DNA of 19,425 nt from Coprococcus sp. (GTDB lineage Bacteria > Bacillota > Clostridia > Lachnospirales > Lachnospiraceae), in NCBI GenBank assembly GCA_016296785.1, contig JAEDHX010000033.1:1-19425 (forward strand). The letters are read 5' to 3'. A program made the position numbers and the translations under genes. The notes beneath the pieces were generated by a model. It was not told the DNA's origin, made no database searches, and saw nothing but the letters and a program-made list of their open reading frames with translations. Within the stretch, counting starts at the first letter, position 1. Each line of letters opens with the position of its first letter. Positions 1 through 6,451 of this stretch are shown piece after piece.

Positions 1-163
1 GATGAATCTTTGTTCCGCGCTGTCTGTATAAAATATTACCAGCCTTTACGAACTGACCATCAGCTCTCTTGGCACCTAATCTCTTAGATTCGGAATCTCT
101 ACCATTCTTAGTAGAACCTACACCTTTCTTATGAGCGAAAAACTGAAGCTCCATTCTCATCAT
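1..163 (-). CDS. rpmA: 50S ribosomal protein L27, N-terminal part (runs off window)
   Basis: Large-subunit ribosomal protein bL27, whose N-terminus reaches the peptidyl-transferase centre. Fifty-four residues are visible before the window ends. They begin MMRMELQFFAHKKGVGST and continue with NGRDSESKRLG and a GQFVKAGNILYRQRG stretch, which is classic L27. The first nine residues (to LQFF) are the Firmicutes-type N-terminal extension. In this lineage it is cut after the FF pair by the protease Prp, leaving a mature chain starting AHKKG. The start is the first of two adjacent ATG codons (163 or 160). A perfect AAGGAGG site (174-180) lies 10 bases upstream, embedded in the last codons of prp; the gap to prp is 5 bases. 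It is the last visible gene of the rplU-prp-rpmA operon. The family is certain; the 3' end lies outside the window. Confidence 0.96.
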   Translation of the reverse strand, partial: MMRMELQFFAHKKGVGSTKNGRDSESKRLGAKRADGQFVKAGNILYRQRGTKIH

Positions 164-168
164 TTCAA

Positions 169-498
169 TTACACCTCCTTAAAGGTTAAACAAATATAGT
201 CACCGTAAGACTTCTCAATATCAGATAAGCCAAGCACAAATACCTTAAGTATTAGCTCCATGTCATGACTAAGCTCATTACTATTAGCAATCAGTCTGAT
301 AAATCCATCATCCTGATTCTCATCAAAGCTATAATCATCCTCACAAAGCTCTTCAATAGAATTAACTACAGTAATTGTAAGTGCAGAAACTGCACTACAT
401 ACAATATCCATTCCGGAATCTGCATATCCGGCATGTCCTAATAATTCAAAGCCTACATATTCTAATTTACTGTTTTTAAATATTGTTACATTAATCAT
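169..498 (-). CDS. prp: Ribosomal-processing cysteine protease Prp (YsxB family)
   Basis: Small cysteine protease (109 aa, normal family length) that removes the N-terminal extension of ribosomal protein L27, a step needed for functional 50S subunits in Firmicutes such as Staphylococcus aureus. The diagnostic catalytic block is visible: GHAGYADSGMDIVCSAVSA, with the histidine at residue 22 and the cysteine at residue 34, the family's His/Cys dyad. It lies between rplU (8-base gap) and rpmA (5-base gap), its canonical place. No Shine-Dalgarno sequence is visible before the ATG (upstream bases CTTAATTCGTATT). Translation therefore probably depends on ribosomes finishing rplU, which would keep the protease below ribosomal-protein levels (inference). 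Its final codons, AAG GAG GTG TAA, double as the ribosome binding site of rpmA. Identification is firm because its substrate motif is also present downstream. Confidence 0.96.
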   Translation of the reverse strand: MINVTIFKNSKLEYVGFELLGHAGYADSGMDIVCSAVSALTITVVNSIEELCEDDYSFDENQDDGFIRLIANSNELSHDMELILKVFVLGLSDIEKSYGDYICLTFKEV

Positions 499-506
499 AA
501 TACGAA

Positions 507-815
507 TTAAGCGTTAATCTTTTTAATCTCAACCTTTGTATATGACTGTCTGTGACCGTTCTTCTTGTGATAGCCAGTCTTTCTCTTGTACTTATATACA
601 ATAATCTTCTTTGACTTGCCTTCACCAACAACTGAAGCTGTAACTGTTGCATTAGCAACCTTGTCACCAACTAAAACGTCTGAATCAGTACTTACTAAGA
701 TAACATCATCAAAAGTAACTTCGCTTCCTGCTTCTGCATTGAGCTTCTCAACCTTGATTATGTCTCCTTCAGCTACCTTGTACTGCTTACCGCCTGTTGC
801 TATAATTGCGTACAT
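507..815 (-). CDS. rplU: 50S ribosomal protein L21
   Basis: bL21, a 102-residue primary component of the large subunit that contacts 23S rRNA. The sequence starts MYAIIATGGKQYKVAEGD, the universal L21 opening. Near the C-terminus come KIIVYKYKRKTGYHKKNGHR and QSYTKVEIKKI, both hallmark L21 segments; length is standard. The ATG at 815 is preceded by AAGGAGG (825-831) with a 9-base spacer. It is the first gene of the rplU-prp-rpmA operon and has its own promoter and a structured leader that is probably an L21-binding autoregulatory RNA (see separate entries). No anomalies were seen. Confidence 0.98.
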   Translation of the reverse strand: MYAIIATGGKQYKVAEGDIIKVEKLNAEAGSEVTFDDVILVSTDSDVLVGDKVANATVTASVVGEGKSKKIIVYKYKRKTGYHKKNGHRQSYTKVEIKKINA

Positions 816-893
816 AGGTTCATTCCTCCTTAATCAAACTCGCCAGTTATGGTGGTGCAAATAAGCACACTTATACCTCACTGTGCGGCATAC
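816..893 (-). ncRNA. Probable L21 leader (ribosomal-protein autoregulatory RNA)
   Basis: This roughly 78-base untranslated leader runs from the inferred start of transcription to the rplU ATG. It can fold: CAGT (883-880) pairs with ACTG (847-844), flanked by a GC/GC pairing. Inside, TGC (867-865) pairs with GCA (858-856) around a six-base loop, and GTG (870-868) pairs with CAC (854-852) across a one-base bulge. An unpaired GAGTTTGATTAAGGAGG with the ribosome binding site follows. Position and size fit the L21 leader family known from Bacillus and relatives (Rfam L21_leader), where L21 represses its own synthesis. I could not align to the family model, so identity is inferred from location and foldability. 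Confidence 0.6.
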
Positions 894-899
894 TCATAT

Positions 900-928
900 A
901 ATTTAACACTATATTTTGTATTTGTCAA
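900..928 (-). promoter_or_regulatory. Sigma-A type promoter of rplU-prp-rpmA
   Basis: Reading the minus strand, a perfect -35 TTGACA (928-923) is followed by a 17-base spacer and a -10 TAAATT (905-900). A TG dinucleotide one base upstream of the -10 makes it an extended -10 element. Predicted transcription start is about 893. It lies downstream of the Mur-ligase stop codon, so the ribosomal operon is independently driven. No GC-rich intrinsic terminator separates it from the Mur-ligase gene, so read-through is possible. Confidence 0.8.
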
Positions 929-980
929 ACATTTTCTAATATTTATGTTAATATTTATATTAATTATTTATATGAAATAT

Positions 981-2456
981 TTATTTCTCGTTCATCCATT
1001 CTTCTACTACAGATGCATCCGATTTGTAAGGAACATATTGGCCTCTGATACGCTGGCTATTATCTATTCCTTTACCATAAATAATAACAGCTTCTCCTTC
1101 ACGTGCGCTGTTAAGTGCACTGATAACAGCCTCTTCTCTATCCTCTATCTCAATACAAGGTCTTTCAATATATTCTTTAATTTCATTATTAATTAATTCA
1201 ACATCCTCAAATCCGGGATCATCAGCAGTAAGATAAACCAAATCAGAGTATTTATCGGCTAGAATTCCTAAATCCTTTCTTCTAAATGCAGAACGTTCTC
1301 CCGCACAACCAAATACTGAAATTATCCTTTTGGGATTAAATTGATTGCGTACAGTTTCATAAAGATTTTGAACACTAATTTTATTGTGTGCATAATCAAC
1401 TATTATATCAATTCCATTATGATTGTATAGCATCATGCGTCCCGGAATAAATATATTCTTTACAGCATTCTCAATAATTGTCGGACTAATATTCATATTA
1501 AGTGCAGCTATTGCAGCAGCAGACACATTATCTATATTAAAATCACCAATAAGATTTGTATTAATATGAAGTATATTATTATTATATGATAATGTAAATG
1601 ATGTACCATTTGTATTCATATTAACATCTGAAATAATGGCCTTTTTATATCCGGCATATAAATCATTTGTTCCTCTGCTAATAATTATTACATCTTTGTC
1701 AGGAATGCCGGCAATAATTTCATTAAGCTTATTTGTTTTTTCACAAATTATTACTGTGTCACAGTTTTTCAAGAAATCAATCTTACAATTAAGGTATTCT
1801 TCCATATTAGCGTGTTCATTTGCTCCAATATGGTCTCTGTCAATGTTAAGAAATATTCCTATATTAAACCTTTGTGAATATAGTCTATCATATTTCATAG
1901 CCTGAGAAGATACTTCCATAACTACATTATTGCAACCATTTTCCTTTGCTTCTTTATAATACCTTTGAACATCAATTGATTCCGGTGTAGTTAGATGTGT
2001 TACATAGAATTGCTTACATGTATCAACTCCTACAGTAGAAAACAATGCAGTATTTTTTTCTCTTTCTGTATCAAAAATGCTCTTAAGTATATATGCAGTT
2101 GAGGTCTTGCCCTTAGTTCCGGTGATTCCTATCAGATTCATATCATCACCGGCGCAATCATAATACCATCTAGATATTATTGATAACGCTTTTCTAACAT
2201 CAAATACTGAAATACATGGTATATCATTTGTATAAATCTCTTCAGAAACATAAGCGATTGCACCTTTATTTATCGCTTCATTTAAGTATTCTATTTTAAA
2301 GGTATTTCCCTTGCAAATGTACAACGTTCCAGGACATACATCTCTAGAATCAGTAGTGATACGATCTATAGTAAGTCCCTTTGATGTACCTGATACAGCT
2401 TTTACAAGGTTATAACTGTTAAGTAGATTAATTAATTGATCAATATGCTTCTTCAT
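981..2456 (-). CDS. MurE-like Mur ligase, divergent (UDP-N-acetylmuramyl-peptide synthetase family)
   Basis: ATP-dependent amide ligase of the Mur family, 491 aa, the MurE length, with the three usual domains. The N-terminal UDP-binding part includes TTDSRDVCPGTLYICKG. The central ATPase has a P-loop GITGTKGKTS (residues 110-119) and a putative carbamylated lysine in NCKIDFLK (Lys225). The C-terminal domain has VDYAHNK (353-359), VFGCAGERSAFRRKD (381-395) and TADDPGFED (410-418). MurE adds the third stem-peptide residue to UDP-MurNAc-L-Ala-D-Glu. Several signature positions differ: P-loop Lys where MurE usually has Asn (GTNGKT), MEVSSQAM instead of MEVSSHAL, DYAHNK instead of DYAHTP, and DDPG where meso-DAP enzymes show DNPR. 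It is therefore probably a paralogue with another acceptor or amino acid, not necessarily the housekeeping MurE. It has its own promoter and sits between rng and rplU. The Mur ligase call is firm; the substrate is unknown. Confidence 0.85.
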   Translation of the reverse strand: MKKHIDQLINLLNSYNLVKAVSGTSKGLTIDRITTDSRDVCPGTLYICKGNTFKIEYLNEAINKGAIAYVSEEIYTNDIPCISVFDVRKALSIISRWYYDCAGDDMNLIGITGTKGKTSTAYILKSIFDTEREKNTALFSTVGVDTCKQFYVTHLTTPESIDVQRYYKEAKENGCNNVVMEVSSQAMKYDRLYSQRFNIGIFLNIDRDHIGANEHANMEEYLNCKIDFLKNCDTVIICEKTNKLNEIIAGIPDKDVIIISRGTNDLYAGYKKAIISDVNMNTNGTSFTLSYNNNILHINTNLIGDFNIDNVSAAAIAALNMNISPTIIENAVKNIFIPGRMMLYNHNGIDIIVDYAHNKISVQNLYETVRNQFNPKRIISVFGCAGERSAFRRKDLGILADKYSDLVYLTADDPGFEDVELINNEIKEYIERPCIEIEDREEAVISALNSAREGEAVIIYGKGIDNSQRIRGQYVPYKSDASVVEEWMNEK

Positions 2457-2486
2457 AATTTCATCTCCATGTATACTTTTTTAAGT

Positions 2487-2524
2487 AATTCAATAGTTTC
2501 TATTGAATTAATATCTATTGAATT
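2487..2524 (-). repeat. Inverted and direct 10-base repeats in the leader of the Mur-ligase gene
   Basis: A perfect 10-bp inverted repeat, AATTCAATAG (2487-2496) and CTATTGAATT (2500-2509), flanks a 3-base loop. A second identical copy of CTATTGAATT lies at 2515-2524. On the transcript the second-copy arm could compete with the first for the same partner, or the block could be a DNA operator. No U-run follows, so it is not an intrinsic terminator. It sits about 30 bases before the start codon, in the leader. Confidence 0.75.
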
Positions 2525-2559
2525 ATTGCTATGGTAATATAATAAAGTATCTTTGTATC

Positions 2560-2568
2560 ATTATAGCA
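2560..2568 (-). promoter_or_regulatory. Extended -10 promoter of the Mur-ligase gene
   Basis: The minus strand reads TGCTATAAT, a consensus TATAAT (2565-2560) with the TGn extended -10 motif directly upstream. No good -35 hexamer is seen at 16-18 bases, which is typical of extended -10 promoters. Predicted start is around 2553, giving a leader of about 95 bases that contains the repeats at 2487-2524. The surrounding 164-base gap between rng and the Mur-ligase gene is very AT-rich and otherwise empty. Confidence 0.6.
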
Positions 2569-2620
2569 TCAAAAATACATCAAAATTATATAATAATATA
2601 ATAATATAGTTTAAATTTTA

Positions 2621-3793
2621 TTAATATTTGCTTAATATTTCATGATTAGGTCTTCTAATCTTCTTTCGCGTCAGTTCTACGATGCCAAGCTTCGTAATAT
2701 CAACAAATTTAGCCGGAACGAAGTCTTTAGCTAATTCTTTTATAAGTATATCCCTTATCAGGTCAACATTTGCAGGATTCTTCATATTAATAAAATCAAT
2801 CATGATTATACCGGATAGATTTCTTAGTCTTAGCTGTCTGCAGGTCTCTATGGCTGCTTCAGTATTCACATTTAATAAATGATTTTCCATTTCTTTGTTT
2901 TTGATAGCTTTACCTGTATTTACATCAACTACAACCATCGCTTCAGTTTGCTGAATAACTAAATATGCACCTGACTTAAGCCATACCTTTTCCTTATATA
3001 TATTAATAAGCTCAGAGTTTAAGTCGTAAGCTGATATTAGAGAACGAAGCTTGTCATCATATAATGTCAGATTTATATTGCTGTCTGAATCTGCATTTTT
3101 AATGAATTCCGAAAAATCATTGTATATTGTCTCATCATCAGTAATTATCTCGCTAATTTGTGTTCTGCTTTTTAAAAGAAGACTATCTAAGTATGCAGGT
3201 CTTCTTTTATATAAACATGAAAAGCATGTGCGGGTATTTGCCTTTTCTAATATAGTACTTAGCTTATCTGATAAATATTTAATCTCTTTAGCTATAGTAT
3301 CATTATCACTTTCCTGGCAAATGGTTCTAATTATGCAACCCATGTTATCGGGCAATATAGATGCTGCAAGCTTCTTTAATTCATTTCTTCTTGAGGATGA
3401 TGTTATTTTACTTGAAATACCTATCTGACCTGTAAGATTTAATATGCAATATTCTCCTCTAAGCAATAGCTCTGATGAGGCAACAGGATTCTTGGTTTTT
3501 ACAGCATCTCTGCTTATTTGTATTAGTAATTCGTCTCCTACATTAATAGTTGAATTCTTCTTTTTATTTAAGAATATATGTTTATTATCAGTAATACTAT
3601 AATAACAAGGCTTATCACCACCGTAATCAATAAAGCAGGCATTAATATTATTAACTATGCTACTTACCTTGCCAATATATATACTCTCAAGAACAGAATC
3701 ATTTTCATCAAGTATCAGTTCCATAAGCCTGTTATTCTCATAGAATGCCTGTAATATGCAGTTGTTATATCTTGTTACTACTAGTTTATTCAT
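2621..3793 (-). CDS. rng: Ribonuclease E/G family endoribonuclease (short form)
   Basis: Single-strand-specific endoribonuclease of the RNase E/G family, for RNA processing and decay. An S1-like RNA-binding segment (SIYIGKVSSIVNNINACFID, from about residue 37) is followed by the catalytic core. The two Mg-binding aspartates appear in VVVDVNTGKA (Asp290) and GIIMIDFINM (Asp333). Their 43-residue spacing matches E. coli RNase E Asp303 and Asp346. The protein ends at KLGIVELTRKKIRRPNHEIL, just where other members continue with the CPxCxG zinc-link and small domain, so at 390 aa it is shorter than RNase G (about 490). The start is the ATG at 3793, because GAGG sits 6 bases upstream; an in-frame TTG at 3805 would lie inside that site. 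It follows the DUF2344 gene by 15 bases, the standard clostridial order before rplU. Good confidence in family; oligomeric state unclear. Confidence 0.92.
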   Translation of the reverse strand: MNKLVVTRYNNCILQAFYENNRLMELILDENDSVLESIYIGKVSSIVNNINACFIDYGGDKPCYYSITDNKHIFLNKKKNSTINVGDELLIQISRDAVKTKNPVASSELLLRGEYCILNLTGQIGISSKITSSSRRNELKKLAASILPDNMGCIIRTICQESDNDTIAKEIKYLSDKLSTILEKANTRTCFSCLYKRRPAYLDSLLLKSRTQISEIITDDETIYNDFSEFIKNADSDSNINLTLYDDKLRSLISAYDLNSELINIYKEKVWLKSGAYLVIQQTEAMVVVDVNTGKAIKNKEMENHLLNVNTEAAIETCRQLRLRNLSGIIMIDFINMKNPANVDLIRDILIKELAKDFVPAKFVDITKLGIVELTRKKIRRPNHEILSKY

Positions 3794-3808
3794 CTTATTC
3801 CTCAATAA

Positions 3809-4522
3809 CTAAAATCTTTTACCTGCTTCATATAATGGTATTAGCGAGCCATCTTCATTACTCATATATGTTTCAATACGATGTATTCTATAATCAAATA
3901 TGTTATAAGTAACGTCTAAATATCTGCACAACGCCATAAGTACCAGCTCGGGCTTTAAATTATATATGCTTCCGGTTGATAATAGCATGTATAATTTATT
4001 ATTTCTTGCTTCAAGCTTTAGGATACCGGGCTTAATATCTTCTTCTTTCTCATTTTTTTTAGTTTTCTTTGTAATTATTATTTCATCCTGATTAATAAAA
4101 CTATCAATTTTCTCCGATAGATTATTTGCTAAAGCAAAATAATCAGAAATTTCACTTTCGTTGTTTTTTGTTTCAATAATATAATCTGAGGCAGCTACTA
4201 CAGACATAGAATTCTTTGCGCTATCTGGTAATAAAACACATTCTGATACCCTGATTTCATCAACACCAACTTCATTTAATCTGTTAATCATATCCTCTGA
4301 TGTAGTAATTTCATCAAATTCACCATCAAAGTATTCTCCATCAGAAGTAATACCCATTGCAAGAGGCGCAGCAAAAGATATTATCTGATGTGGTGAATAT
4401 CCCTTTGAATAGCTAACTTTAAGCTTTGCGCGTCTAATTGCTTTTTGGAAATATCTCATAACATCAAGGTGCCCGATAAATCTAAGATTACCTAATTTGG
4501 AATATTTAATTCTTAGCTTCAA
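3809..4522 (-). CDS. TIGR03936/DUF2344 family protein, partner of the upstream radical SAM protein
   Basis: Protein of 237 aa matching the DUF2344 family (TIGR03936), which in Clostridia and other Gram-positives is encoded next to, or fused with, TIGR03960 radical SAM proteins; the reaction is not established. The N-terminus carries the family signature RIKYSKLGNLRFIGHLDVMR, then YSKGYSPHQIISFAAPLA and ITSDGEYFDGEFDE. The start is a TTG at 4522: AAAGGAGG (4532-4539, minus strand) lies 7 bases upstream and residues before it match no family. A much longer reading frame from 4711 is only the out-of-frame shadow of the radical SAM gene. It overlaps that gene by 17 bases, with the ribosome binding site inside its codons, so translation is coupled and the two proteins are likely made in matched amounts. 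A Lys/Glu-rich stretch (KKTKKNEKEEDIKP) marks a probable flexible linker. Confidence 0.9.
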   Translation of the reverse strand: MKLRIKYSKLGNLRFIGHLDVMRYFQKAIRRAKLKVSYSKGYSPHQIISFAAPLAMGITSDGEYFDGEFDEITTSEDMINRLNEVGVDEIRVSECVLLPDSAKNSMSVVAASDYIIETKNNESEISDYFALANNLSEKIDSFINQDEIIITKKTKKNEKEEDIKPGILKLEARNNKLYMLLSTGSIYNLKPELVLMALCRYLDVTYNIFDYRIHRIETYMSNEDGSLIPLYEAGKRF

Positions 4523-6374
4523 AGCATACACCTCCTTTGAATTTAGCTGCACCGCAGGCTGAGCATTTTTGCCTGCAGTTTGGAGTTGTCTGTTCTTGCT
4601 TAGCAAGTTCCCATTCTCTAACAAGAAAGCTCTTTGAAACACCAATATCAATGAAATCCCATGGCAGAATTTCGTCAGTAGAACGTTCTCTGTAAGTATA
4701 GAAGCCAACATCGATATTATGCTTATTTAGTGCATTATCCCAGTTTTCTTTATTGAAATACTCAGTCCAGGCATCAAATATCTGACCACTGCTGTAAACA
4801 TCATAAATAACATCACAAAGCTTTCTGTCTCCTCTGGCAAGAAGACCTTCGAGTATTGTAATATCAGCCTCATGATATTGGAATTTTAGACTTTTATGGT
4901 TCTTCTCTTCTCTGAATTTGTCCTTAACATGATATGCTCTTTTAACAAATTCTTCAGGCTCTATCATTGGTGCCCATTGGAAAGGTGTAAATGGCTTTGG
5001 AACAAAATAAGATGCTGATGCAGTAACCATTACTCTTCCCTCTCTTTGCTCTTTTGGAATATTATCAAAATATAGCTCTGTTATCTCTTCGGACAAATCA
5101 GCTATTCCCTCAATATCCTCATATGTCTCTGTAGGAAGTCCCATCATAAAATATAGCTTTACCTTATTCCATCCGCCCTTAAATGCCTGCAAGGAACCAT
5201 TTAATATATCTTCCTTTGTTAAGCCTTTGTTTATTACATTTCTAAGTCTCTGTGTACCGGCTTCCGGTGCAAATGTTAATGAATTCTTCTTAACATCCTG
5301 AATCTTGCTCATTACATCAAGTGAAAATGCATCTATTCTAAGTGATGGAAGTGAAATGTTTACATGTTCACTATTCATTTTCTCAATAAGACAATCTGTC
5401 AGCTCGGCTAAGTCTCCATAATCACTTGAGCTAAGAGAGCTAAAAGTTATTTCCTCCTGACCTGAATTATCAAGCATGTTTTGAGCGTATTGCTTTAGTA
5501 AATTCACATCCTTTGGTCTGGTTGGTCTATATATCATTCCCGCCTGACAAAAACGACATCCACGAATACAGCCACGCATTATTTCAAGAACAACTCTGTC
5601 CTGAGTGACCTTCATAAATGGAACAATTGGTTTTTCAGGATATGTAACCTGTGACATATTCCTTACTACCTGCTTTACGATTCTATCAGGAACATTGCTG
5701 TATTTTGGACCAAAATCAGCTATTGTACCATCATTATTATAGCAGACGTCATATAGACAAGGCACATACAGGCCAGGGATATTTGAAGCCTTTATTAGAA
5801 AGTCGCGTCTTTTCATATCGCTATTCTTATATTCTTTATATAAGTCTAATAGCTGATCATATACTGTTTCACCTTCGCCTATATAAAAAATATCAAAGAA
5901 ATCAGCAATAGGCTCAGGATTATAGGCGCACGGACCTCCTCCTATAATAATCGGATCTCCCTTTTTTCTATTCTCAGATTTTATAGGAATTTGTGATAAA
6001 TCAAGAATCTGAAGTATGTTTGTATAACACATTTCATATTGTAATGTTATTCCAAGAAAATCAAAATCTTTTATATTATCCTGAGATTCCAAAGCGAATA
6101 GAGGTATATTATTCTCTCTCATAACTAAATCTAAATCAGGCCAAGGTGAATAAACACGTTCACACCAGGTATCCTCACGTTTATTAAACATGTCGTATAA
6201 AATCTGAATACCAAGATGTGACATACCAATCTCATATACATCAGGAAAACACATACAAAAACGAATATCTATTTCATCCTTGTCCTTCATTACACTATTA
6301 TATTCACCGCCAATATATCTTGCCGGTTTTTCAATACTCATTAATATTTCATCTGACAATGCTAGCTTTCTCAT
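4506..6374 (-). CDS. TIGR03960-type radical SAM protein (B12-binding-like N-domain)
   Basis: Radical S-adenosylmethionine enzyme of 622 aa, from the TIGR03960 family found upstream of DUF2344 and rng; its substrate is unknown. An N-terminal Rossmann-like segment resembles cobalamin-binding domains (FPDVYEIGMSHLGIQILYD, then IIIGGGPCAYNPEPIADFFD and the GEGE loop near 166-169) but lacks the DxHxxG base-off B12 motif. The radical SAM core follows, with EIMRGCIRGCRFCQAGM: Cys269, Cys273 and Cys276 form the CxxxCxxC site of the 4Fe-4S cluster. TFAPEAGTQRLRNVINKG and VKLYFMMGLPTET are core strands shared with the MiaB/YgiQ-like group. The extreme C-terminus has four more cysteines (600, 604, 607, 617) that could bind metal. 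The last codons contain the ribosome binding site of the DUF2344 gene. It lies 77 bases after UPF0210, with GGA 10 bases before its ATG as a weak ribosome site. Confidence 0.9.
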   Translation of the reverse strand: MRKLALSDEILMSIEKPARYIGGEYNSVMKDKDEIDIRFCMCFPDVYEIGMSHLGIQILYDMFNKREDTWCERVYSPWPDLDLVMRENNIPLFALESQDNIKDFDFLGITLQYEMCYTNILQILDLSQIPIKSENRKKGDPIIIGGGPCAYNPEPIADFFDIFYIGEGETVYDQLLDLYKEYKNSDMKRRDFLIKASNIPGLYVPCLYDVCYNNDGTIADFGPKYSNVPDRIVKQVVRNMSQVTYPEKPIVPFMKVTQDRVVLEIMRGCIRGCRFCQAGMIYRPTRPKDVNLLKQYAQNMLDNSGQEEITFSSLSSSDYGDLAELTDCLIEKMNSEHVNISLPSLRIDAFSLDVMSKIQDVKKNSLTFAPEAGTQRLRNVINKGLTKEDILNGSLQAFKGGWNKVKLYFMMGLPTETYEDIEGIADLSEEITELYFDNIPKEQREGRVMVTASASYFVPKPFTPFQWAPMIEPEEFVKRAYHVKDKFREEKNHKSLKFQYHEADITILEGLLARGDRKLCDVIYDVYSSGQIFDAWTEYFNKENWDNALNKHNIDVGFYTYRERSTDEILPWDFIDIGVSKSFLVREWELAKQEQTTPNCRQKCSACGAAKFKGGVCFEAKN

Positions 6375-6396
6375 TTATAATATATCCTTTACCATA

Positions 6397-6440
6397 AATA
6401 CGGCAGACCAATTCTATTTAAAGAATAAGTTTGCCGTATT
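6397..6440 (-). promoter_or_regulatory. Long hairpin between UPF0210 and the radical SAM gene
   Basis: AATACGGCA (6397-6405) and TGCCGTATT (6432-6440) form a perfect 9-bp stem around a 26-base loop. An inner 5-bp stem, ATTCT (6411-6415) with AGAAT (6422-6426), fits inside the loop. On the minus-strand transcript it is followed by TATGG, not a U-run, so it is at best a poor terminator. It may instead be an mRNA processing or stability element, or an operator. It occupies most of the 77-base gap. Confidence 0.55.
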
Positions 6441-6451
6441 CATTATTATTG

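Noticed and set aside
849..1196. A 115-codon plus-strand frame covering the rplU leader and the Mur-ligase 3' end
   Set aside because: It is antisense to an identified gene, a leader and a promoter, with no ribosome site and no recognisable domain.
2487..2509. Hairpin considered as the terminator of rng
   Set aside because: It lies downstream of a likely promoter within the Mur-ligase leader, has an AT-rich stem and no U-run on either strand.
4523..4711. N-terminal extension of the DUF2344 frame
   Set aside because: It is the out-of-frame reading of the radical SAM gene; the ribosome site and family signature place the start at the TTG at 4522.
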